Source: Rhodospirillales bacterium
Lineage (GTDB): Bacteria > Pseudomonadota > Alphaproteobacteria > Micavibrionales > Micavibrionaceae
DNA length: 64,000 nucleotides
Reading direction: 5' to 3'
Assembly (NCBI GenBank): GCA_023898785.1
Contig: CP060239.1
Location: 744,001-808,000, forward strand
A model generated the notes under the pieces. It saw only the letters and a program-made list of their open reading frames with translations, was not told the DNA's origin and ran no database searches. The position numbers and the translations under genes are program-made. This document shows positions 35,254 through 42,854 of the stretch, in pieces. The stretch's first letter is position 1. Each line of letters opens with the position of its first letter.

Positions 35254-36212
35254 TGAAGATTTTTTCGTTGTTGCTGCCGACTTTCTCCCGCAATCGCAAG
35301 CTTGGCGTAGGTGAACGCAAGGGTGGGTATGACTTGCCTCTGCATAAAAGCGCGGGGTCGCATTTTCTGGTGCTTCTGGTAGGTCTCATGAGCTTTTTGG
35401 CGATGATGGCTCTGAGCGCGACAATGGTGCTGGGCGGCGTCACGCGGCACTGGTCTTCGGGATTGAAAAACAAGGTTACAATTGAAATCCCGGCGCAAAA
35501 GCCAGGCGGTGTCTTACGTAGTGCAGTAGAAATAAAGGAGTTGGGGCTTTCCGTTGAAGCTCTTTTGACAGCCAATCCAAATATCAAGGCACTTCATATT
35601 CTGGAGAAAAACGATATTCACGGTTTAGTGTCGCCCTGGTTGGGCGATGATGTGGTACTGGACGAGTTGCCGCTGCCAGGCTTGGTGTCGGCGGAGCTGC
35701 ATGTGCGCAATAAAGATAAGCTGGAAAGCATTGAAAAAGCACTGGCGGAAATCGCTGGCGATATTCGGCTGGATACGCATGAAAGCTGGCTGGAGGATAT
35801 TTTACGCCTGGCCGGAACATTGAAACTTTCGGCGTTAATTGTAACGCTGATTATTGGCGCGACGACGATTGTGGCGATTGCTGGAGCAATTCGTTCGCGC
35901 ATGGCCGAGCATAAAGCCGATATTGAATTGTTGCATTTGATGGGGGCGAGCGATCTGTATATCACCAAGCAACTCCAGCGCCATGCGGTGGTCTTAACAC
36001 TGAAAGGAGCTTTGATCGGTGTGCTCAGCGGATTAATGATTTTGCTTATGCTTTCAGCTTTTGGAGGTTCTGGCGAAGGGGCAACTATTCCTAGTATGCA
36101 CCTAAGCACTTCACAAATCATAATTTTGCTGCTCTTGCCAGGGCTGATTGCTCTTATCGCATCACAAACAGCGCGTGTTACAGTCTTGCGTGTGTTGGGG
36201 CAGATGCCGTAA
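35253..36212 (+). CDS. ftsX: Cell division protein FtsX
   Basis: Membrane partner of FtsE. The 319-residue protein has a first transmembrane helix at about 40-62 after a basic cytoplasmic N-terminus, a periplasmic domain to about residue 190, then three C-terminal helices with the FtsX/MacB-like RSRMAEHKADIELLHLMGASDLYITKQLQRHA loop. The start at 35253 is chosen because it overlaps the ftsE stop. Confidence 0.94.
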   Translation: MKIFSLLLPTFSRNRKLGVGERKGGYDLPLHKSAGSHFLVLLVGLMSFLAMMALSATMVLGGVTRHWSSGLKNKVTIEIPAQKPGGVLRSAVEIKELGLSVEALLTANPNIKALHILEKNDIHGLVSPWLGDDVVLDELPLPGLVSAELHVRNKDKLESIEKALAEIAGDIRLDTHESWLEDILRLAGTLKLSALIVTLIIGATTIVAIAGAIRSRMAEHKADIELLHLMGASDLYITKQLQRHAVVLTLKGALIGVLSGLMILLMLSAFGGSGEGATIPSMHLSTSQIIILLLLPGLIALIASQTARVTVLRVLGQMP

Positions 36213-36224
36213 AAGAAACAGGTA

Positions 36225-36833
36225 ATGCAAATATTTAAACGTGTTTTTTTGAGCTTCATGGCGCTGATTCTTTTATGGATTGGTGGGTTTTGCGTTTTTG
36301 CAGCTTCGGCCATTATGGCCACGCCTCAGTCTGAAGAGGAAACAACCGATGCCATTGTCGTGCTTACAGGTGGAAAAAACCGTATTCAGGAAGGGCTATC
36401 CCTATTTGCACAGGGACGTGCTTTACATCTGTTCATCAGCGGTGTGCATGAGGATGTAAAAAAATATGAAATTCTGGCATTATGGGATGGAGATCACGCC
36501 CTGCCACCATGCTGCGTCAGCCTTGGATATGAAGCCACAACAACGACACAGAATGCTGCCGAAACACGGAAGTGGATTCAAAAACAAGATTACAGTTCAA
36601 TCCGGTTGGTGACCGGTGATTATCACATGATGCGATCTCTTATGGAAATGCATCATGCCCTGCCTGGCGTTGATATTTACGCGCATCCGGTGCATCAAAC
36701 TGATTTTACCATCGACACGCTTCATTACTGGGAATTGCTATTTAGCGAATACCACAAGTGCATGTATCGCTGGCTACAATTGCTTTTCACTCCCAGAATC
36801 GAACTTTTAAACTTCTCAGAACTGGCAAAATAA
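36225..36833 (+). CDS. YdcF-family (DUF218) protein
   Basis: 202 residues with an N-terminal membrane anchor (about 7-28) and the DUF218 core DAIVVLTGGKNRIQEGLSLFAQGRALHLFISG, then TTTQNAAETRKWI and VTGDYHMMRSLMEM. The family includes ElyC/SanA envelope-biogenesis proteins. It lies 12 bases after ftsX and 3 before the acyltransferase fusion, so it is part of one envelope operon. Confidence 0.9.
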   Translation: MQIFKRVFLSFMALILLWIGGFCVFAASAIMATPQSEEETTDAIVVLTGGKNRIQEGLSLFAQGRALHLFISGVHEDVKKYEILALWDGDHALPPCCVSLGYEATTTTQNAAETRKWIQKQDYSSIRLVTGDYHMMRSLMEMHHALPGVDIYAHPVHQTDFTIDTLHYWELLFSEYHKCMYRWLQLLFTPRIELLNFSELAK

Positions 36834-36836
36834 CTC

Positions 36837-38378
36837 ATGAAGCGCGCCGTTATTCGTTCATCCGTTTTCAATGTGCTGTTTTATGCGCTGACCGCTTTGG
36901 CGTGCGTTTTGTGTTTACCAACACTGGCGCTGCCCCGGCGATATTTCATGGGCATAGTGAAATTCTTTGTTCACAAGGTCTATTTTCTAGAACGGTTTAT
37001 TCTGGGGCTGGATTACGAAGTGCGGGGGAGTAAACATCTGCCGGAGAGTGGTTCGTTCATCGTTGCGGCCAAGCATCAATCAGCATACGAAACAATGAAG
37101 CTGCATATTCTGTTTAAAGATCCGGCGGTGATTTTGAAGAAAGAGCTTCTTTCGATTCCGCTTTGGGGGCTTTACTTAAAAAAGAGTGATCCAATTGCAA
37201 TCGACCGAAGTAGCCCGGATACGGCGATTGCCTCCATTCAAGAAGGCGCGCGGCGAATGAAGGTGCTGGGCCGGCCGATTGTTATTTTTCCGCAAGGTAC
37301 GCGCGTACATACTGATTCCAGTGCGACAGACAAGCCATACAAGGTCGGCGTAGCGCGCTTACAGGAAGCTACTGATTTGCCGATTATTCCGATGGCACTC
37401 AATGCCGGAATTTTTTGGCCGCGTAATAGCTGGCTCAAATCTTCGGGCTGCGTTATCTTTGAATTTCTCAAACCTATAAAACCGGGACTAGAAAGAGGCA
37501 GGCTGTTGGCAAAGTTAGAAAAAGAAACGGAAAATGTGGTGCAAAGCCTGATGAACGAAGCCAAAGAGAAAGCGCTGGATACGAAACCCGCCGGTCGAAG
37601 GGCGGCATTTTGGGCGCTGTTTATTTTGGGACTGGCGTTTGGCTTGTATAGTTTTGTGTGGTTTAAGGCAGCAGATCAAATCAAGAATGAGTACGTGGGC
37701 GCGCTTAGTGATCTCACGGATGCGCAAACCCCTGTTATGCCACCCATGATCGCCGGTTATCCTGGTAAACTCCGTCTTCATAAGGCAGAAGAAATGATTG
37801 TTACCGATGAAGGGAGCGTGAAGGTTCACGATTTAGGTGCCATAGGTTGGCCTTTGCCGTTTTTGCCTATCACCGTGACCAGCGGACCAATCGAGATTCA
37901 GAATTTCAAATGGGGCAGCGCTTTGCATTTTGACTCCCTGTTTGCCAAGATCAAATATGACCGCGATATTCTAAACGTTTATGAAAGTGCACTGGTGCAG
38001 GGTGATTTTACGGGCACACTCACCGGAACGGCAGATTTAAAACAAGAGCCCGTACCGGCGCTGGATATGATCATTCAATTCACCAATCATCAGAGCTTGC
38101 TACAAAGTCTGGTTGCCAGCGATATTATTGAAACACGCATGGCGCTGTTTATAGGCGCAGGGCTAAGCTCTCTGGCTGATGAAAGCGGGCTTATCAGCCT
38201 GCCGTTACAGCAAAAAGGCGAGACGCTTTATGCGGGGCCATTGCCGATTATGACGATCCGTACAGAAAATAAAAATATCCGGCGTAAAACCAAACCCCCT
38301 ACTCCGAATCCTGCTTCTTTGGAACCTCAAGAGATACCAGCGATGGATTTGGAAGAACCTTTGCACCCATCTCGATAA
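36837..38378 (+). CDS. PlsC acyltransferase fused to a DUF2125 domain
   Basis: 513 residues in two parts. Residues 1-250 are a 1-acyl-sn-glycerol-3-phosphate acyltransferase with the H(x4)D/E motif as AAKHQSAYETMK (about 73-84), an IAIDRSSPDTA motif and the FPQGTRV box. From about 257 a membrane helix (FWALFILGLAFGLYSFVWF) begins a DUF2125-type domain (MIAGYPGKLRLHKAEEMIV...), normally a separate protein. It makes phosphatidic acid; the second domain's role is unknown. The 3' end overlaps the convergent tyrA by 80 bases. Confidence 0.88.
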   Translation: MKRAVIRSSVFNVLFYALTALACVLCLPTLALPRRYFMGIVKFFVHKVYFLERFILGLDYEVRGSKHLPESGSFIVAAKHQSAYETMKLHILFKDPAVILKKELLSIPLWGLYLKKSDPIAIDRSSPDTAIASIQEGARRMKVLGRPIVIFPQGTRVHTDSSATDKPYKVGVARLQEATDLPIIPMALNAGIFWPRNSWLKSSGCVIFEFLKPIKPGLERGRLLAKLEKETENVVQSLMNEAKEKALDTKPAGRRAAFWALFILGLAFGLYSFVWFKAADQIKNEYVGALSDLTDAQTPVMPPMIAGYPGKLRLHKAEEMIVTDEGSVKVHDLGAIGWPLPFLPITVTSGPIEIQNFKWGSALHFDSLFAKIKYDRDILNVYESALVQGDFTGTLTGTADLKQEPVPALDMIIQFTNHQSLLQSLVASDIIETRMALFIGAGLSSLADESGLISLPLQQKGETLYAGPLPIMTIRTENKNIRRKTKPPTPNPASLEPQEIPAMDLEEPLHPSR

Positions 38379-39240
38379 TTTCGCGGCGGATGGCACGTGT
38401 GCGGATAAATGTCTCCTGGAGATAGCTCCCATCGCCACGGCGGATTGCCTTTTGCATTGCGGTAAGGTCCTCGGTAAAGCGCTGGAGAATTTCAAGTACG
38501 GCCTCTTTGTTGTTCATAAATATATCGCGCCACATGATGGGGTCGGATGCAGCAATGCGGGTGAAACCCTGAAACCCGGAGGCAGAATATTTAATCACTT
38601 CAGCCTTGAGATCATCTTCGAGCTGGTCGGCGGTATCGACAATCGTGTAGGCGATCAGGTGCGGCAAGTGTGAGGTAATGCCGAGTACAAGATCGTGGTG
38701 GGCTGCATCCATAATTTCAATTTGTGCGCCGCAAGCTTCCCAGAATTTTGTAACCTTTTCCACGGCTTTGATTGAGGTTTCCGGTGGGGGCGTAAGAATA
38801 CACCAGCGCCCGTCAAATAAATCGACCAGGCCAGATTCGGGGCCGGAATGCTCAGTTCCCGCAATAGGATGAGCGGGCACAAGATCAGCACTTTCTGGCA
38901 AAAATGGCGCGGCAGCTTCAATCACGGCAGATTTAACCGAACAGACGTCGGTGAGCACAGCGCCGGGCATTAACAAAGGAGCTATTTGTTCAATAACCGC
39001 TCGCACTGCACCGACAGGCACGGCCAGTATCACAAGGTCGCTGCCAATCACGCTTTTGGTTATGTCGGGGGTGACAACATCGGCGAGGCCAAGTTCACGA
39101 ACCTTTGTACAAACGCTTTCGCTTGTATCCGCAGCAACAAGCTTTTGAGTTAGATCTTTCCGCTTGATTACGCGTGCCAGTGACGAGCCGATCAAACCCA
39201 AGCCGATAATGGTAATTTTTTCGAACATTACAGTACTCAT
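38299..39240 (-). CDS. tyrA: Prephenate/arogenate dehydrogenase
   Basis: Tyrosine synthesis, NAD(P)-dependent oxidation of prephenate or arogenate. About 313 residues with Rossmann motif ITIIGLGLIGSSLARVI, DVCSVK, and the prephenate-dehydrogenase PAHPIAGTEHSGPESG (substrate-binding His). The ATG at 39240 has AAAGGCAAAG upstream; the frame is open to 39279. Its last 80 bases overlap the convergent PlsC-DUF2125 gene, so the C-terminal tails of both are constrained by the same DNA. Confidence 0.93.
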   Translation of the reverse strand: MSTVMFEKITIIGLGLIGSSLARVIKRKDLTQKLVAADTSESVCTKVRELGLADVVTPDITKSVIGSDLVILAVPVGAVRAVIEQIAPLLMPGAVLTDVCSVKSAVIEAAAPFLPESADLVPAHPIAGTEHSGPESGLVDLFDGRWCILTPPPETSIKAVEKVTKFWEACGAQIEIMDAAHHDLVLGITSHLPHLIAYTIVDTADQLEDDLKAEVIKYSASGFQGFTRIAASDPIMWRDIFMNNKEAVLEILQRFTEDLTAMQKAIRRGDGSYLQETFIRTRAIRREIIEMGAKVLPNPSLVSLEVPKKQDSE

Positions 39241-39311
39241 ACTCTTTGCCTTTAGCGGATATTCGCGTACAAAAGACATATAGATAGCATGTTAAAAAAT
39301 CAAAGGGAACT

Positions 39312-40367
39312 ATGCCGCTCGTTGCCTATAAAGATTTACCCGCATTTAAGCGGCTTCGTAAAGAAGGACGTACAGTGCTTTCGCCGGAGCGGGCTCAGAG
39401 TCAGGAAATTCGCGAACTGCATATTGGTTTGCTCAACATGATGCCTGATGCGGCGTTGCAAGCCACAGAGCGGCAATTTTTTCGTCTGATCGGGGAAAGT
39501 AATCAGATTGCGCAGTTTTATGTACACCCTTTTACGCTGCCGGAATTAGCGCGCAGCACGGAGACGCAAAGCTATATCGATCAATATTATGAAAGTTTTG
39601 ATCAGATCAAAACCGACGGCCTGGACGGGCTAATTATTACGGGTGCAAATGTCAGTGATCCGGATTTGAGTAAGGCCCCCTTTTGGGAGCCGTTGCAAGA
39701 GGTGATCAGCTGGGCGTGGGAGAATGTGACTTCAACGCTGTGTTCGTGCCTTGCCACGCATGCGGTGATGCAATTTCAATATGCTCAGACACGAACCCCG
39801 ATGGATAAAAAACTCTGGGGCGTTTATCCTCACCGGGTGCTGGATCGCAATCATCCGCTAATGCGCGGGGTGAATACGGTTTTTGATGTCCCGCATTCGC
39901 GCTATAACGAACTCACGCAAGAACAGTTTGAAGCGGCAGGCTTAAAGGTTTTGAGCGTGAGTGATGATGGTGATGTGCATATGGCCGTTAGCCCGGACGG
40001 ATTTCGCCAACTCCTATTTCAGGGGCATCCGGAATATGACACGATCAGCCTGTATAAAGAATATGAGCGTGAGGTTAAACGCTTCATAGCGAAAGAATGT
40101 GCTAACTATCCTCCCTTTCCTGATCATTATTTTAATGATGATCTCAAAAAGCTGATGAAACAGCTTGCGGCGGCAGTGAAACGCGGGCAAACAGATTGGC
40201 CGCTCACCGATGATGATATGCGCCAGAGCATTGAAAATAGCTGGGGGGATAGCGCACGCTCCATTATCGCAAACTGGATCGGGCTGGTGTATCAAATCAC
40301 CAATATGGATCGTACAAAGCCGTTTATGAATAATGTTGATCCGGACCATCCTTTGGATGGGCTTTAA
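39312..40367 (+). CDS. metA: Homoserine O-acyltransferase (MetA family)
   Basis: Commits homoserine to methionine synthesis by O-succinylation or O-acetylation. The 351-residue class-I glutamine-amidotransferase-like protein has IGLLNMMPDAALQATERQF (MetA signature), the nucleophile Cys in TLCSCLATHAVMQFQ (about residue 146) and the His/Glu pair in FQGHPEYDTISL. Acyl-CoA preference cannot be read off. No SAM riboswitch fits in the 70-base gap upstream. Confidence 0.93.
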   Translation: MPLVAYKDLPAFKRLRKEGRTVLSPERAQSQEIRELHIGLLNMMPDAALQATERQFFRLIGESNQIAQFYVHPFTLPELARSTETQSYIDQYYESFDQIKTDGLDGLIITGANVSDPDLSKAPFWEPLQEVISWAWENVTSTLCSCLATHAVMQFQYAQTRTPMDKKLWGVYPHRVLDRNHPLMRGVNTVFDVPHSRYNELTQEQFEAAGLKVLSVSDDGDVHMAVSPDGFRQLLFQGHPEYDTISLYKEYEREVKRFIAKECANYPPFPDHYFNDDLKKLMKQLAAAVKRGQTDWPLTDDDMRQSIENSWGDSARSIIANWIGLVYQITNMDRTKPFMNNVDPDHPLDGL

Positions 40368-40384
40368 GAATCAAGACCTAGATG

Positions 40385-41137
40385 TCAGGCATTATCTTTA
40401 TTGAAATTATTGGGTACAGGTTTGGGCATAAAAACTCCACGGCCACGTATACGCACAGTCGAACCGGGGCTACGATCGGCGCTGGCGTAGATCTGTTTGC
40501 TGGCCTCAACGATGTGAACACCAGCGACAACCGGCAAGATACTACGTCCGTAGCGTTCGAAAAAACCGGCGGATTTAAGCAGAGTGGAATATTTAAGCGG
40601 TGGAACAAACAACGCTTCTTCGGTCGTTTCATGTACGAATAAATTATCGCGCAAGGCATGCGTGAGTTGGGTGAGTGAATATGGCGTACCATGACCAAAG
40701 GGAGAATGTTCAGTGCGCGCCCACAAGCCGGCGCGGTTCGGCGTAACAACAAGCAGGCGGCCATTGGATTTAAGAACGCGCCAGATTTCCTGCAAGGCGG
40801 GCTTGGGGGATTCCGTGAATTCCAGATTATGAACCATCAGAATACGGTCTACGCTGTTGGTTTCTATGGGAAGTTCGGCCTGCTCGGCCAGCGCGACACA
40901 GTTTGGTCCTTCATGGGGCCAATCGTGCGCGCCTTGCCCGGCTGGCATTATCGCGAAGACACGCTCTGCCTCCTCGCGGAAAATTCGTAAATACGGCGTA
41001 GCGTAGCCGATCCCCATGAGTGAGAGGCCATGCACATCAGGCCAAATCTCGCGGATACGTTCCTGAAGAACGCGCCGGACAATGCGCCCGATGCGGGTAT
41101 TGTAAAAGGTTTTGAAGTCATAAACGCTTTCATACAT
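40385..41137 (-). CDS. Class I SAM-dependent methyltransferase
   Basis: 250 residues. Methyltransf_11-like: an N-terminal helix with YNTRIGRIVRRVLQERIREIWP, a degenerate motif I (GLSLMGIGYATPYLRIF), DRILMVHNLEFTESPKPALQEIWRVLKSNGRLLVVTPNR (motifs II-III). This subfamily is common next to glyoxalase II in alphaproteobacteria; the substrate is unknown. It converges with metA and is 10 bases downstream of the Nudix gene on its strand. Confidence 0.85.
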   Translation of the reverse strand: MYESVYDFKTFYNTRIGRIVRRVLQERIREIWPDVHGLSLMGIGYATPYLRIFREEAERVFAIMPAGQGAHDWPHEGPNCVALAEQAELPIETNSVDRILMVHNLEFTESPKPALQEIWRVLKSNGRLLVVTPNRAGLWARTEHSPFGHGTPYSLTQLTHALRDNLFVHETTEEALFVPPLKYSTLLKSAGFFERYGRSILPVVAGVHIVEASKQIYASADRSPGSTVRIRGRGVFMPKPVPNNFNKDNA

Positions 41138-41147
41138 AAGCGTTAAT

Positions 41148-41594
41148 CTACAGCAAATCGCGCAGTGTTGTCACCAAGGGAAGATCGGCGGCAGGCATAG
41201 GATAATCCAGCATATCGACGGGCTTTACCCAGGCGCCGTCTTGATGCTCGTTTAGTGTGATGTCTCCACGCCATTTGCGGCAGGCAAAAAGCGGCATCAG
41301 AAGGTGAAAATCATCATAGCTGTGCGAGGCAAAAGCGATGGGGTGATAACAAGTGGGCCGCGTTTCTATGCCGAGTTCTTCTTCCAATTCGCGCATCAGG
41401 GCAAATTCCGGGGTTTCGCCCTCGTCAACCTTGCCGCCGGGAAATTCCCACAGACCGGCCATGGGTTTGCCTTCGGGGCGGCGGGCAATAAAAATCTCGC
41501 CGCGCGGATTGATAAGCGCTGCTGCGGTGACCAGAATAATCGGAAGATTCGGCAGCGTCGGCTTTGGTAACTTTAGAGCTTCGTCACAATGCAT
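41148..41594 (-). CDS. mutT: Nudix hydrolase, MutT-type
   Basis: Hydrolyses oxidised dGTP to prevent A:T to C:G mutation. 148 residues with the complete Nudix box GGKVDEGETPEFALMRELEEELG (Gx5Ex7REUxEExGU). I start at 41594, where GAAGGAA precedes the ATG; the open frame to 41636 runs through a clear terminator hairpin and is not coding. The first 25 residues before the domain are divergent. Confidence 0.9.
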   Translation of the reverse strand: MHCDEALKLPKPTLPNLPIILVTAAALINPRGEIFIARRPEGKPMAGLWEFPGGKVDEGETPEFALMRELEEELGIETRPTCYHPIAFASHSYDDFHLLMPLFACRKWRGDITLNEHQDGAWVKPVDMLDYPMPAADLPLVTTLRDLL

Positions 41595-41607
41595 GGCTTT
41601 TCCTTCA

Positions 41608-41640
41608 ATAAAAAAGCCGCAAGCATATGCGCTCACGGCC
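41608..41640 (-). terminator. Rho-independent terminator after the parvulin-type isomerase gene
   Basis: On the minus strand a 9-bp stem (GCCGTGAGC with GCTTGCGGC, allowing two G-T pairs; arms 41631-41639 and 41616-41624) with a 6-base loop is followed by five or more T. It ends transcription of the gene stopping at 41663 and lies just before the Nudix start. Confidence 0.8.
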
Positions 41641-41662
41641 TTTCTAATTTGCTTAATATAAT

Positions 41663-42697
41663 TTATTCACCAGCAGCAGGCTCGATCGCATCGCCGTTGA
41701 TGTCAAAAACTTCAACTTTGGCATCTGCACGCCATGATGACATTAGTTCGTTCAAAACTTGCGCCTGAATTTGAGACGCCAGAAACGGCTTGGCTTGTTC
41801 AAAGCTTGCCGGCGGGCGCATGCGCTCATCTTCAACCTTGATAATGTGATAGCCGAATTCAGATTTCAGAGGCTCTTTGCTGATCCCTCCGTCTTTTAAA
41901 GCAAAAGCCGCCTCCAAAAATTCCGGAATGACCTGATCCTGACGAGAGATGTAACCAAGGCTGCCACCATTGTCTTTCGTCGCATCAATAGAGTGTTCTT
42001 TCGCCAGGACTGCAAAGTCACCACCTTCATTCAGTTGCTTCAGAATATCTTTGGCCAGCGCTTCATCCTTTACAAGGATATGGGCAGTTTTAACCTCAGG
42101 CACTTCAGGAAAGTTCTTCACATATTCGTCATAAACTTCTTTCAGGCGTTCATCCGTCATGGCTTTTTCAACCTGCTTTTGGATGAACACGCCGCGCACG
42201 ATTTGTTCTTTTGCCAGATCCAACTGCTGCTTAACGGCTGGATCATCATCCAGTTTTGCTGTTGAGACTTTCTTGCCAATAATTTGTGTGTTTACGACTT
42301 GATCCAGCGCCAATGGAAAGAGTTGATCAATCGGCATCTGACGGGTTTGGGGCGGTAGGGTCTGGATGAAATTAAAAACATCCAAACGGCTGACTTCCTT
42401 ATCACCGATCTTGGCAACAACTGGATTGCCGGGTTTAATTTCAGGCATCTTTGGCTGTTCAGCTGGCGCTTCTTGCGCTGCGGTGGCTGCCTTCGTCTCG
42501 CCTTGCGATGCGGCTTGTTCGCCACTTGCAGGTTCGGAAGACGCTGTTTGCGTTGTCGCTGCTTCATCATCATAGCCAATTTTACCAGACAGAAATGCCA
42601 CAGCACCAATGGCGATCACAACCAGGACCGCCAAAGCAATTATAGCCGCACTGCCACGTTCATTTTTTCTTACGTTCGAGCTTTTAACTTTAAGCAT
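41663..42697 (-). CDS. Membrane-anchored parvulin-type peptidyl-prolyl isomerase
   Basis: About 344 residues. An N-terminal anchor (about 17-38, AAIIALAVLVVIAIGAVAFL) is followed by an Ala/Glu/Gln-rich linker, a SurA_N-like chaperone region (about 90-190) and a parvulin PPIase domain with VKTAHILVKDEALAKDILKQLNEGGDFAVLAKEHSID...GGSLGYI and FGYHIIKVEDER. It probably folds exported proteins in the periplasm, fitting its position divergent from secA. The ATG at 42697 is preferred; the frame is open to 42721. Confidence 0.9.
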   Translation of the reverse strand: MLKVKSSNVRKNERGSAAIIALAVLVVIAIGAVAFLSGKIGYDDEAATTQTASSEPASGEQAASQGETKAATAAQEAPAEQPKMPEIKPGNPVVAKIGDKEVSRLDVFNFIQTLPPQTRQMPIDQLFPLALDQVVNTQIIGKKVSTAKLDDDPAVKQQLDLAKEQIVRGVFIQKQVEKAMTDERLKEVYDEYVKNFPEVPEVKTAHILVKDEALAKDILKQLNEGGDFAVLAKEHSIDATKDNGGSLGYISRQDQVIPEFLEAAFALKDGGISKEPLKSEFGYHIIKVEDERMRPPASFEQAKPFLASQIQAQVLNELMSSWRADAKVEVFDINGDAIEPAAGE

Positions 42698-42854
42698 TGT
42701 TTCGGTTCTCTCTTCTTCCAAAAATGATATTGCTTGAATGAATGGAGACTAACGAAAGGAAAAGCTATTTGCAACTGATTGAACGCAGCTTTTCAACAAT
42801 CATTGACGCCGCCCGCCCGGAGCTTTATATCAAAACAACTTACATCTAAGGAGA

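Noticed and set aside
39241..39311. SAM-II riboswitch ahead of metA
   Set aside because: The gap is only about 70 bases and shows neither the expected pseudoknot arms nor conserved core.
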